Program-made: the position numbers and the translations under genes
DNA from: JAAXGX01 sp965203565
GTDB lineage: Bacteria; Acidobacteriota; Vicinamibacteria; Vicinamibacterales; UBA8438
Assembly: GCA_965203565.1 (NCBI GenBank)
Contig: OZ241896.1
Span: 558,001 to 622,000 of the forward strand
Reading direction: 5' to 3'
Length of the DNA stretch: 64,000 bases
Part shown: positions 19,124 to 27,748 of the stretch, piece by piece
Layout of the letters: each line of letters opens with the position of its first letter
Position numbering within the stretch: position 1 is the first letter of the stretch
Notes under the pieces: model-generated
The model's input: only the letters and a program-made list of their open reading frames with translations
Told to the model about the DNA's origin: nothing
Databases searched by the model: none

Positions 19124-20197
19124 ATGGACCCGCTCGACGCCGTCACGTTGTCGGTGCTTCTCGGCGCGCCGCGGAGCAGGCGCATGCTCCAGCCGCGCCG
19201 GGCCGCGGGCGGGGACGGCGATCAACGGGCGCTTCCGGCGTTCGACGAGCTGCTCGACCGGATGGAGGCTGCGGACGGCGCGCTCCGGGACGAGGTGGAG
19301 CGCGCGGCGCGGGAGGCGGTCCGGATCCTGGCGCTGGCGGCGCAATGCGGAGCAGCGCCGCTGGCGTTCGGCTCGCCGGTCTATCCCGCCGCGCTGGCGG
19401 CGATCCCCGACCCTCCGCCGATCCTGTGGCGCCGGGGCGCGGCGGCGGTGCTCGAAGCGCCTGTCGTCGCCGTCGTCGGGTCCCGCACCGGCTCCCGGTA
19501 CGCGCTGGAGGTGGCGGCGCGCCTGGGGTCCGAGCTGGCGGGCCGCGGCGTGGCGGTGGCGAGCGGCTTGGCGCGGGGCGTCGACGCGGCGGCGCACCGC
19601 GGCGCCCTCGCTGCGGGCGGGCCGACCATCGCGGTCCTGGGGTGCGGCGTGGACGTCGTCTATCCGCCGGAGCACGGCCCGTTGATGGAAAAGGTCGCCG
19701 CCGGAGGCGTCGTCGTCAGCGAGTTCGCTCCGGGCGCGCCGCCGAGGCCGTTCCATTTCCCGCAGCGCAACCGGATCATCAGCGGGCTGTCGCTGGCGGT
19801 GGTGGTCGTCGAAGCGTCCGAGCGCAGCGGCTCGCTCGTCACCGCCCGGCACGCCGCCGAGCAGGGCCGGGAGGTGATGGCGGTCCCCGGCAACGTGCTG
19901 ACCGGCCGATCCCGCGGCGGCCACGCACTGATCAGGGATGGGGCGAAGATCGTCGAGACGGCGGACGATATTCTGGAAGAGATCGGTCCCGCGGCCGGGA
20001 CGGGCCCGCGCAGCGAGGCGAACGCGCCGGCCGGTGACGAGCTGTTGCAGCGGATGGACCGCGGCGAGAGCTACGACATGGACGATCTGGCCGAGCTCTC
20101 GGGACTGAGCCGCTCCGCGCTCTCGTCGCGCGTGCTGGAGCTCGAGCTGCAGGGCCGCCTCACCCGGCTGGCCGGCGGCCGGTTCAGCCGCTCCTGA
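19124..20197 (+). CDS. dprA: DNA-processing protein DprA
   Basis: 357 aa from the ATG at 19124; a GTG at 19100 would add 8 residues. Loads RecA on incoming single-stranded DNA during transformation. DNA_processg_A Rossmann domain: VVGSRTGSRYALEVA, GVAVASGLARGVDAAAHRGAL, VLGCGVDVVYPPEH, FPQRNRIISGLS, GSLVTARHAAEQGREVMAVPG. C-terminal winged-helix (DMDDLAELSGLSRSALSSRVLELELQGRL). The N-terminus has a Leu/Ala-rich helical region in place of a clear HhH pair. Upstream of topA, the classic dprA-topA order. Confidence 0.94.
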   Translation: MDPLDAVTLSVLLGAPRSRRMLQPRRAAGGDGDQRALPAFDELLDRMEAADGALRDEVERAAREAVRILALAAQCGAAPLAFGSPVYPAALAAIPDPPPILWRRGAAAVLEAPVVAVVGSRTGSRYALEVAARLGSELAGRGVAVASGLARGVDAAAHRGALAAGGPTIAVLGCGVDVVYPPEHGPLMEKVAAGGVVVSEFAPGAPPRPFHFPQRNRIISGLSLAVVVVEASERSGSLVTARHAAEQGREVMAVPGNVLTGRSRGGHALIRDGAKIVETADDILEEIGPAAGTGPRSEANAPAGDELLQRMDRGESYDMDDLAELSGLSRSALSSRVLELELQGRLTRLAGGRFSRS

Positions 20198-20241
20198 ACG
20201 GAGGATGGTAGGGTAGAGAAGGGAGAGAGGATCGAACCGGT

Positions 20242-22638
20242 ATGGCGAAAGCGCTCGTCATCGTCGAATCGCCGGCCAAGGCCAGGACGATCAACAAGTA
20301 CCTGGGCAAGGACTTCAAGGTCGTGGCCTCCATGGGGCACGTCCGCGATCTGCCCAGGAGCAAGCTCGGCGTCGACGTCGACACGGGGTTCGCGCCCGAA
20401 TACGTCGTCATCCCGGAGCGGAAGAAAGTGATCAGAACGTTGCGCGACGCCGCCCGGAACATCGACCGCGTCTACGTCGCGACCGACCCGGATCGCGAGG
20501 GCGAAGCGATCGGCTGGCATCTCGCGAAGGAGCTCGGCGCCGGCAAGCGGCGCGTCAGCCGCCTGACGTTCAACGAGATCACCAGCGCCGCGGTGCGCGC
20601 CGCGCTCGAACGGCCGGTCGAGATCGATCAGCGCATGGTCGACGCCCAACAGGCGCGCCGGGTGCTCGATCGGCTCGTCGGGTACAAGCTGAGTCCGCTG
20701 CTCTGGGACAAGGTGCGGCGCGGCTTGTCGGCGGGCCGCGTGCAGTCGGTGGCGCTCAAGCTGGTCTGCGACCGCGAGGACGAGATCGACCGGTTCGTCC
20801 CGAAGGAGTACTGGCGCATCACGGCCCGGCTGGCGGGGCGCGCGCCTCCGGAGTTCAGCGCGCGGCTCGTCAAGAAGGGCGGCAACGCCCTCGAAATCGG
20901 CGGCGAAGCCGAAGCGAAGGCGGTGCTCGCCGGGCTGGACGGGGCGGCCTGGATCGTCGATTCGGTCGTGACGAAGGAGCGCAAGCGGCGCCCCGCGCCC
21001 CCGTTCATCACCAGCAAGCTCCAGCAGGCCTCGCGGTTCCCGGTCAGGCGGACGATGCAGATCGCCCAGCAGCTTTACGAAGGAATCGAGCTGCCCGGCG
21101 AAGGCTCGGCCGGGCTGATCACGTACATGCGGACCGACTCCACCCGGATCGCCGAGCAGGCGCTGGGCGAGGTTCGCAAGCACGTCGCCGCGGAGTTCGG
21201 CGCCGAGTACCTGCCGGCGCAGCCGAACCGGTACCGCGCGAAGAAGGACGCCCAGGACGCGCACGAGGCGATCCGGCCGACCGCGGTCGATCGGACCCCG
21301 GCAAGCCTGCAGCCGCATCTGAGCCGGGAGCAGCACTACCTGTACCGCCTGATCTGGAGCCGCTTCGTCGCGTCCCAGATGCCGCCCGCCACGTTCGACG
21401 ACACGACGGTGGAGATCGCCGCCGGCGAGTACCGGTTCCGGACCAAGGGGTCGGTGCTGAAGTTCGACGGCTGGATGGCGGCCTGGGGCGGGGCCGCCGC
21501 CGCGGCCGCCCCGGCGCCGGCCGGCGGCGAGGAGGACGACGCGTCGAAGCCGTTGCCGCCGCTCGAGAAGGGCGATCGCCTGACGCTGAAGGCGCTGACG
21601 CCGGAGCAGAAGTTCACCCAGCCGCCGCCGCGGTTCGGCGAGGCCACGCTGGTCAAGGAACTCGAGGAGAACGGCATCGGGCGCCCCAGCACCTACGCCG
21701 CGATCATCGGGGTTCTGCAGATGCGCGAGTACGCCGAGAAGATCGAGGGGCGGTTCAAGCCTACCCGGCTCGGCCGGCTGGTCACCCGGCTGTTGTCCGA
21801 CAGCTTCGACGACATCGTCCAGGTGGCGTACACGCGCGAGATGGAAGAGCGTCTCGACCGGATCGAAGAGGGCGAGGCTGATTACGAAGGGACGATCGGC
21901 AGTTTTTACCGAACGTTCAGCACCGATCTGGAGAAGGCGGCCAGGGCGATGCCGGACGTCAAGGCGAACGGGCTGCCGAGCGACGAGACGTGCGACAAGT
22001 GCGGGAAGTCGATGGTCCTCAAGGTCGGGAAGTTCGGGATGTTCCTGGCCTGCTCCGGCTATCCCGACTGCCGGAACACGCAGGAGGTCGACAAGGCCGA
22101 GGAGCCGGCGGAAGACGTGCAGGAGAGCTGCGAGACCTGCGGCCGTCCGATGGTGGTCAAGCGGGGCAGGTTCGGGCAGTTCCTGGCCTGTTCGGGGTAT
22201 CCGGAGTGCAGGACGACCCGCAAGCTGATCGCGACTTCCGGGGGGCTCGCGAGCGCGAAACCCGACCGGCCGCTCGACGAGTCGTGCCCGAAGTGCGGGA
22301 AGCGCCTCGTGATCAGGCACGGGCGGTTCGGCGAGTTCACCGCCTGCTCCAACTATCCGGCGTGCCGCTACCTGAAGCACGAGAGCACCGGCGTGGCCTG
22401 CCCGCGTGACGGCGGCGACGTCGTGGTGCGGCGGTCTCGGCGCGGCAAGGTGTTCTACGGATGCGCCAACTACCCCGACTGCGATTTCGTCGTCTGGAAC
22501 AAGCCGGTTGCAGAAAAGTGCCCGGCCTGCGGCGCGGCGTTCCTGGTCGAGAAGGTGACCAGGCGCAACGGGCGTCAGGTGCAGTGCTGGAAGGACGCCT
22601 GCGACTACGTGCGCAGCGAGGAGCTGGCCGCTGTCTAG
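20242..22638 (+). CDS. topA: DNA topoisomerase I
   Basis: 798 aa. Type IA topoisomerase relaxing negative supercoils. TOPRIM: VIVESPAKARTINKYLG and DPDREGEAIGWHL. Catalytic Tyr295 in GLITYMRTDSTRI. HEAIRPT motif; PSTYAAII. The C-terminus carries five zinc-ribbon units: four of CxxC ... C-x-x-YP-x-C type (CDKCGKS, CETCGRP, CPKCGKR, the degenerate CPRDGG) and a final CPACGAA...CWKDAC. A low-complexity Ala/Gly insert with acidic end lies at ~415-435. The TAG stop lies inside the CTAG duplicated by mobile-element copy B, which begins on the next base. Confidence 0.97.
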   Translation: MAKALVIVESPAKARTINKYLGKDFKVVASMGHVRDLPRSKLGVDVDTGFAPEYVVIPERKKVIRTLRDAARNIDRVYVATDPDREGEAIGWHLAKELGAGKRRVSRLTFNEITSAAVRAALERPVEIDQRMVDAQQARRVLDRLVGYKLSPLLWDKVRRGLSAGRVQSVALKLVCDREDEIDRFVPKEYWRITARLAGRAPPEFSARLVKKGGNALEIGGEAEAKAVLAGLDGAAWIVDSVVTKERKRRPAPPFITSKLQQASRFPVRRTMQIAQQLYEGIELPGEGSAGLITYMRTDSTRIAEQALGEVRKHVAAEFGAEYLPAQPNRYRAKKDAQDAHEAIRPTAVDRTPASLQPHLSREQHYLYRLIWSRFVASQMPPATFDDTTVEIAAGEYRFRTKGSVLKFDGWMAAWGGAAAAAAPAPAGGEEDDASKPLPPLEKGDRLTLKALTPEQKFTQPPPRFGEATLVKELEENGIGRPSTYAAIIGVLQMREYAEKIEGRFKPTRLGRLVTRLLSDSFDDIVQVAYTREMEERLDRIEEGEADYEGTIGSFYRTFSTDLEKAARAMPDVKANGLPSDETCDKCGKSMVLKVGKFGMFLACSGYPDCRNTQEVDKAEEPAEDVQESCETCGRPMVVKRGRFGQFLACSGYPECRTTRKLIATSGGLASAKPDRPLDESCPKCGKRLVIRHGRFGEFTACSNYPACRYLKHESTGVACPRDGGDVVVRRSRRGKVFYGCANYPDCDFVVWNKPVAEKCPACGAAFLVEKVTRRNGRQVQCWKDACDYVRSEELAAV

Positions 22639-22797
22639 CAGCCCGTGGCGAAAGTCCCCGCTGCGTTCGAGCGGCGATGCATCCCGCCTGACGGCGTTGT
22701 TCGTCGGTTGCGTATGCCCAATATGCGCCCTCCTCACGCCTTGTCAGCCGGGCGCCTCACCGCTCTCGGCGCGACGCGGGGATTCCACCACGGGCTG
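22639..22797 (+). mobile_element. MITE-like element, copy B (full length, 159 bp)
   Basis: Same ends and interior as copy A. Target duplication CTAG at 22635-22638 and 22798-22801; the left CTAG contains the topA TAG stop, so the insertion occurred exactly at the stop codon and preserved it. Differs from copy A by a handful of substitutions (for example CTGCGTTCG for CTGCATTCG, and GGCGCGACGCGG for GGCGCCCCGCGG). Confidence 0.92.
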
Positions 22798-22805
22798 CTA
22801 GCCGG

Positions 22806-22880
22806 CAGCCCGCGCAGGAAAGCCCCGCTGCATTCGACGGGCGCTGAATCCCGGCTGAACGGCCTTGTCAGCCGGGCGCC
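22806..22880 (+). repeat. Decayed, internally deleted relative of the MITE-like element
   Basis: Begins CAGCCCGCGCAGGAAAG, continues CCCCGCTGCATTCGA as in the full element, lacks the central ~45 bp containing TATGCCCAATATGC, and resumes at CCTTGTCAGCCGGGCGCC. No right terminal repeat. It lies 8 bp right of copy B, so this short intergenic gap received the element at least twice. Confidence 0.75.
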
Positions 22881-22907
22881 CCGCCCGTGTTTCGAGCCGC
22901 CGCGCGG

Positions 22908-24740
22908 TCACCGGTCGATCAGCGCGAACGTCAGGATCACGTCGCCGGCGGGGACCGTCACGTACTGCACGCCGTTCACCTGGTAGGTCAACTGCGACGC
23001 GCTGACGCCGGCGCCGGTGTGGAAGCGCCAGAGCAGCTCGCCGGTCGCGGCGTCGAGGGCGACGAACGCGCCGAGGCGCTCGGCGGTGAACACCAGCCCT
23101 CCGGCGGTGGCGAGCGTGCCGGCGGACGGCCCGCCCTCGATCGCGGTGCGCCAGATCAGCTCCCCGGTCGCCGGGTCGTACGCCGAGACGTTGCCGCGCG
23201 CCGGGGCGGCCGACAGGCGGCGGCCGGCGGTGCTGAACTGGCCGGGCCGGAGGGTGTCGCCGACCGGGATGGCGGTCATGAAGATCGGGAAGTCGCGCCC
23301 CGCCACGTACAGCAGGCCGGTCCCCGGGTGGAACGCGCTGACGCCGTAGTGCACCCCTTCGCGCGGCGCGTGGAGCGCGCCGTCGAGGGTCGGCGGCGTG
23401 TAGAACGGCAGCTTCGGGTACGAGCCGAACTGCGGGTAGACGTTCTCCGTGGGGAACTGCTCGGCCAGCGGGACCATCGGCTCGCCGGCGGCGGTGTGCG
23501 GAATCGGCTGGGTCGGCCAGGGCTCCTCGCCCGGCGTCTCGGTGTCGGTCGGCACCGGCGTCTCCACTATCGGGTTGATCGGCTCGCCGGTCTCCCGGTC
23601 GAGGATGTACAACAGGCCGTTCTTGTTGCCGGCGGCCGTCATCGGCGTCGTTCGGCCGTCGATCGCGACGTCGAAGAGCGTCGGCTGCTGACCCGCGTCG
23701 TAGTCCCAGAGGTCGTGGTGGATCTGCTGGTAGTACCACTGGATCCGGCCCGACCGCAGGTCGAGCGTCACGAACGCGTTCGTGAACAGGTTGATCCCCT
23801 TGCGCGCCGATCCGTCCTGGTCGGGCGACGGGTTGGCGACCGTGAGATGCACGGTGTCGGTCGCGGGATCTATCGCCGGCGTCCCCCAGACGCCGCCGCC
23901 GTGCCGCACGCCGCCGACCCACGTGTCCCCGGCGATCTCCCAGCCCTGGTCCTCCGGGCCCTGCGGAATGGTGACGAACGTCCACAGCAGCTCGCCCGTC
24001 CGGCCGTCGAGGGCGAGGACGACGCCGCCCGGGATGTGGCTCTCGCTCAGCGCCGTCCCGACGACGACGACGCCGTCGTGGTACTGCGGCGCCATGTTGT
24101 AGCGGTACCCCCAGGCGGTCGCGTTTTCCCCGAGTCCGTCCGTGGTCAGCGCGTCGTCCATCTCCGGATGCCGGGCCCGCAGCACGTCGGTGAGCGCGTG
24201 GGACGTCCCGCCGCGGCCGAAGCCGGCCACGAACTCGCCGGTGCGGGCGTCGAGCGCCATCACGCGGGTGTCGTCGGCGGTGTAGATCGTCCCGTCGCCG
24301 TACGTCGCGCCGCGCGTGCCGCTCGCCTCCCCGTTGCGCCATACGGGACGCCCCGTCGCGGCGTCGAGCGCCGCCACGCTGTCCGGCGTCGTCAGGTACA
24401 TCACGCCGTTCGCCACGATCGGCGCCGCCCGGCCGCTGGCCGAGTGGTGCAGCCAGCGGACGGCGAGCGATCGCACGTTCGACGCGTCGATCTGGTCCAG
24501 CGGGGCGTAGCGGGAGTTCCGGACGTCGAAGTTGGGCCGGGGCCAGTCGGCGGAGGTCGCCGGATCGACCGACGGCAGCGGGACGAAGGCGTCGGCCCGG
24601 GCGAGCCGCGCGCCTCTGGCGATGTCCGCCGCCAGCTCCTCGGGCGTGCGCGGGGTCTGGCCGCCGGCCGCCGAGACGGCCAGCGCCAACCCACCCGCGG
24701 CGACTGCCGCGTTGGCGGCTGCGCTCCGCAACTTCCTCAT
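22908..24740 (-). CDS. PQQ-dependent dehydrogenase, membrane glucose dehydrogenase-like propeller
   Basis: 610 aa from the ATG at 24740, preceded by a GGGAGGGAG ribosome site. Sec signal peptide (AVAAGGLALAVSAAGG). Eight-bladed quinoprotein propeller with repeated tryptophan-docking units (GTGxxLWxF type: DAATGRPVWRN, DGRTGELLWTF, DAATGELLWRFHTG) and VFTAERLGAFVALDAATG. The HHDLWDYDAGQQPTLFDV motif is close to membrane glucose dehydrogenase (HHDLWDxDxPxQP), including the catalytic Asp region, but there is no N-terminal set of five membrane helices. Substrate unknown. Last gene of a five-gene operon of exported proteins. Confidence 0.9.
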   Translation of the reverse strand: MRKLRSAAANAAVAAGGLALAVSAAGGQTPRTPEELAADIARGARLARADAFVPLPSVDPATSADWPRPNFDVRNSRYAPLDQIDASNVRSLAVRWLHHSASGRAAPIVANGVMYLTTPDSVAALDAATGRPVWRNGEASGTRGATYGDGTIYTADDTRVMALDARTGEFVAGFGRGGTSHALTDVLRARHPEMDDALTTDGLGENATAWGYRYNMAPQYHDGVVVVGTALSESHIPGGVVLALDGRTGELLWTFVTIPQGPEDQGWEIAGDTWVGGVRHGGGVWGTPAIDPATDTVHLTVANPSPDQDGSARKGINLFTNAFVTLDLRSGRIQWYYQQIHHDLWDYDAGQQPTLFDVAIDGRTTPMTAAGNKNGLLYILDRETGEPINPIVETPVPTDTETPGEEPWPTQPIPHTAAGEPMVPLAEQFPTENVYPQFGSYPKLPFYTPPTLDGALHAPREGVHYGVSAFHPGTGLLYVAGRDFPIFMTAIPVGDTLRPGQFSTAGRRLSAAPARGNVSAYDPATGELIWRTAIEGGPSAGTLATAGGLVFTAERLGAFVALDAATGELLWRFHTGAGVSASQLTYQVNGVQYVTVPAGDVILTFALIDR

Positions 24741-24769
24741 CGGACTCCCTCCCCGCTCAGGCTCCGTGC

Positions 24770-25711
24770 TCACCGCACCGTGACGGTCACTTCCCGACTG
24801 CTCGCCGCCCCGCCGTCGTGCGCCAGCGCCCGCAGCACGAACGTCCCCGACGCGCCGAACGTCGCCCGCACCCGATGCCGGCCGTCCGCGGGCAGCGGCG
24901 GCGGCGCCCACCCGCGCGTCCACGGCGACCCGTGCTTGAAGTCCGGGTACGCCTTGAACGGCCGGGGGTCGAACGTCACGCGGCCGCCGTCGCCGCGGTA
25001 GACGTGCCACGCCACCCGCAGCCCCAGGGCGGCGCCCTGGAACGGGCCGCCGCGGGCCGGCTGCGGGGCGGGGACCCCGTCGTCGCCCGCCACCGCGACC
25101 AGCTCGATCGGCTGGCCGACCGCGGCGCGGCGGCGCGCCGCGCCTTCGATCCGCACCGTCGGCGCCTGGTTGCGCTCGGTGATTCCCTGCACGTCGAAAC
25201 CGGTGTGCTGCCGGTAGATGACGCGCCGGTCGAGGAGGAACTCCGGAATCAGCGCCGCGTGCGCCCGCTCGGTCTTCCCGTGCGCCGTCAGCGTCCAGAC
25301 CAGCTCCCGGCCGCCGAAGTCGGCCGGTACGGTGACGCTGAAGACGTTCAGGTTGCGCCGCGGCAGGAACCAGGTCGGCTGCCCCCGGTCCGGTCCGCCC
25401 GGATCGATCCGGTTGTCCGGGCCGATCGGAACGTGGAGATGCTCTTCGTAGTTCCGGTTGAGGTAGCCGAACAGCAGCGCGATCGTCCCGTCCGGGTTCG
25501 CCGTCCACCCTTCGAATGACGGGGCGACGTTCTGGCCGCGCGAGTACGTGATCTGGCCGGCCGCGGCCGAGAGGACGAGCGCCGCCGAGCCCGCCGCTGC
25601 CGCCACCGCCGCGGCGCGCCGCGGCAATCCCGCGCCCCGCGCCCGCCGGCGGCCCGCGGGGAAAGCCCGCGCGGCGCCGAGACCGGCGATGCGCCCGGCT
25701 GCCTTCGTCAC
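24770..25711 (-). CDS. Exported protein of unknown function in the PQQ/cytochrome operon
   Basis: 313 aa from the GTG at 25711; a TTG at 25735 is open too but would overlap the previous gene. Long Arg-rich n-region, then a hydrophobic segment AAAVAAAAGSAALVLSAAAGQ as signal peptide. The body is beta-rich: NVAPSFEGWTANPDGT, LFGYLNRNYEEHLHVPIGPDN, then Ig-like or CBM-like segments (FVLRALAHDGGAASSREVTVTV at the C-terminus). No catalytic motif recognised. Its position between a PQQ dehydrogenase and a cytochrome/copper protein suggests an accessory or substrate-binding role (inference). Confidence 0.75.
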   Translation of the reverse strand: MTKAAGRIAGLGAARAFPAGRRRARGAGLPRRAAAVAAAAGSAALVLSAAAGQITYSRGQNVAPSFEGWTANPDGTIALLFGYLNRNYEEHLHVPIGPDNRIDPGGPDRGQPTWFLPRRNLNVFSVTVPADFGGRELVWTLTAHGKTERAHAALIPEFLLDRRVIYRQHTGFDVQGITERNQAPTVRIEGAARRRAAVGQPIELVAVAGDDGVPAPQPARGGPFQGAALGLRVAWHVYRGDGGRVTFDPRPFKAYPDFKHGSPWTRGWAPPPLPADGRHRVRATFGASGTFVLRALAHDGGAASSREVTVTVR

Positions 25712-25718
25712 GGCGCTG

Positions 25719-27089
25719 TCAATCGTTCTGCGCAAGCCGCCGGCGGGCGGTCAGCTCTTCCTCGTACTGCTCCTCGGTCAATCCGACGAACCGCCCGAGA
25801 AAGAAGAACATGTCGTCCATCGACCGGCTGCCGAGCCCGCGCCAGTTCCGCGGCGCGATGACGTTCCGGTTCCCGGCGGAGTTGTCGTACCAGGCGATGG
25901 CGTGCAGGATCGTCCCGGCCGGCAGCAGCGGCGCGGCGTGGTCGGCGTAGTTGTACACCTTGACCCAGTTGTGGTCGTAGCCGGCGCAGGTCAGCGTCTC
26001 CCGGACGCCGTCCGGGTACTGCGCGTTGAGGCACATCCGCCTGCCGCCCGCGTGCATGTGCGGTTCGAACGTCACCAGCTTCGACGGCCGCTTCGTCACC
26101 CCGAGCGCATCGAACCGGACGTTCTCGGCCCCCGCCGGGATGTCCAGGTCGTTGAAGGCGAGGAAGACGCCCGGCCCCGGCGCGGCGTACTTCGGCGCGT
26201 AGCCGGCCGGATGGAACTTGAAGCCGACGTCGAGCCGCGCCGTCACCTCCTCGCCGAACGCGTGGGTGTGCACCCGCCAGTGGAGGTACGACCCGGCCGG
26301 CAGCCTGATCCCCAGCCCGTCGGGGTAGCGCGTCGCGTTCTGCCCCGCCTCGTGCGTCATCATGAACGCGCCCTCGATCGGGTTGACCGGCCCCGGCGTG
26401 TCGCCTGCGCCCGGCGCCCCCGCCGTGATCCCGGCGTGGTGAATCACCGAGTAGCCGCCGGCGCCGTCCGCCCCGCCGTAGCCGCCGTCCACCCGGACCT
26501 CGTGGACCTCGACCGCCTCGACGTACCGGTCCTCGGCCAGCCCGACCGGCGTCGACTCCCAGTAGCCGTGCCAGTCGGCCGCCACCGCCTCGACCACCTT
26601 CTCGGGCGACGAGACGATCAGATCGGGCGTCCCGATCGTCCACTCTCTGCCGTTCGGGAACTGCCGGGGCGGCGGCAGGTCGGCCGGGTCGCCGCGCGGC
26701 GCGCCGGCGTCCACCCAACGGCCGATGAGGGCGATCTCCTCGTCGCTCAGCGACGGGTCGTCCTTGAACGCCTGGATGCCGACCGTCTTCTCGATGAACC
26801 ACGGCGGCATCGTGCGCGCCGCCGTCCGCACCCTGATGGCGCGCGCCCAGGGCCGCACGTCGCGGTAGGTGAGCAGCGCCATCGGCGCGCCCCCGCCCGG
26901 CCCCGGCCGATGACACCCCTGGCACGACCGCTGGAGGATCGGCGCGACGTCCTTCGTGAACGTCACTTCCGCCGCGTCCTGTTCGGCCCCCGCCGGCGCG
27001 GCCCCGAGGGCGAGCATGGCCAGCGCCGGCGCCGCTCCCGCGATTACCGCTCGAATGATCGCCGCTTCGGCGTTCGATCCGACCCGCAT
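25719..27089 (-). CDS. Cytochrome c / copper type II monooxygenase-like fusion protein
   Basis: 456 aa from the ATG at 27089, preceded by a GGAGG-like ribosome site. Signal peptide, then one c-type heme motif CQGCH at residues 56-60 inside a short cytochrome domain (VTFTKDVAPILQRSCQGCH ... WVDAGAPRGDP). The C-terminal two-thirds resemble peptidylglycine/dopamine monooxygenase-type folds: VHTHAFGEEV (His-x-His copper-type motif), FEPHMHAGGRRM, LTCAGYDHNW, AIAWYDNSAGNRN. Electrons from the heme could feed the copper centre. Exported; substrate unknown. Third gene of the five-gene operon. Confidence 0.82.
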   Translation of the reverse strand: MRVGSNAEAAIIRAVIAGAAPALAMLALGAAPAGAEQDAAEVTFTKDVAPILQRSCQGCHRPGPGGGAPMALLTYRDVRPWARAIRVRTAARTMPPWFIEKTVGIQAFKDDPSLSDEEIALIGRWVDAGAPRGDPADLPPPRQFPNGREWTIGTPDLIVSSPEKVVEAVAADWHGYWESTPVGLAEDRYVEAVEVHEVRVDGGYGGADGAGGYSVIHHAGITAGAPGAGDTPGPVNPIEGAFMMTHEAGQNATRYPDGLGIRLPAGSYLHWRVHTHAFGEEVTARLDVGFKFHPAGYAPKYAAPGPGVFLAFNDLDIPAGAENVRFDALGVTKRPSKLVTFEPHMHAGGRRMCLNAQYPDGVRETLTCAGYDHNWVKVYNYADHAAPLLPAGTILHAIAWYDNSAGNRNVIAPRNWRGLGSRSMDDMFFFLGRFVGLTEEQYEEELTARRRLAQND

Positions 27090-27112
27090 TCCTGCATTCC
27101 TCCCCGGCCGCC

Positions 27113-27748
27113 CTACCGGTGCTCCAGCACGCGCAGATGAACGGCGGCGACCATGTGCATGTAGCCGCCCACGCCGGCGTAGCGGTCGGCGGCGGCGGCG
27201 CGGATATGCTCCAGCGCTTCGCCGTCCCGCCCCTGCGCCTCGTGGTACAGCCCGACGTACAGGTGAGCGTAGAACCGGCCCGAGGGGGCGTCGCCGGCGG
27301 CGGCCAGGACGTCGGCCGGCGGGAGATCGCCGCTGAACATCCGGTAGATCTCGCGCATCGGCGCGCGCGGGTCGGGGCCTGTCGGCAGCAGCGCCGCCCG
27401 GGCCGCCGCCGGCGACTCGGCCCGCGCGACGCAGAGGTAGTGCCAGGCGGCGTTCTCGACGTCGTTGGGATTCACCGTCCGGTGCGACTCGAACTGCGCG
27501 CGGCAGTCGTCGTACCGCTCCGCGTAGTAGAGCGCGATGCCGCGCTGCCACAGGTGGGGAGCCCGGTCCGGCAGCAGCTCCGCCACCTGGTCGAATCCCG
27601 CCGCCGCCGCGACGATGCCGCCGCGCTCGAAATCAACGACGGCGCGCTCGAAGATCGCCTCCGCCGCCCCCTGCGCCCGGACGGCCGGCGCCGCGGCCGA
27701 CGCCGCGAAGATCACGCCCGCCGCCGCGCAGGCGCACGGCGCCTTCAC
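27113..27748 (-). CDS. Exported TPR-like protein, NlpI-like
   Basis: 211 aa from a GTG at 27748 that overlaps the stop of the upstream propeller gene (GTGA). Signal peptide APCACAAAGVIFAASAAAPAVRA. Helical repeats: AIFERAVVDFERGGIVAAAAGFDQ, LWQRGIALYYAERYDDCRAQFESH, NPNDVENAAWHYLCVARAE, the last being a characteristic block of NlpI-like TPR proteins. Likely a periplasmic adaptor. Second gene of the operon. Confidence 0.8.
   Translation of the reverse strand: MKAPCACAAAGVIFAASAAAPAVRAQGAAEAIFERAVVDFERGGIVAAAAGFDQVAELLPDRAPHLWQRGIALYYAERYDDCRAQFESHRTVNPNDVENAAWHYLCVARAESPAAARAALLPTGPDPRAPMREIYRMFSGDLPPADVLAAAGDAPSGRFYAHLYVGLYHEAQGRDGEALEHIRAAAADRYAGVGGYMHMVAAVHLRVLEHR

Noticed and set aside
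20071..22737. 888-codon minus-strand frame opposite topA, starting in the MITE-like element
   Set aside because: Shadow of topA; its first 32 residues are element sequence shared with unrelated frames.
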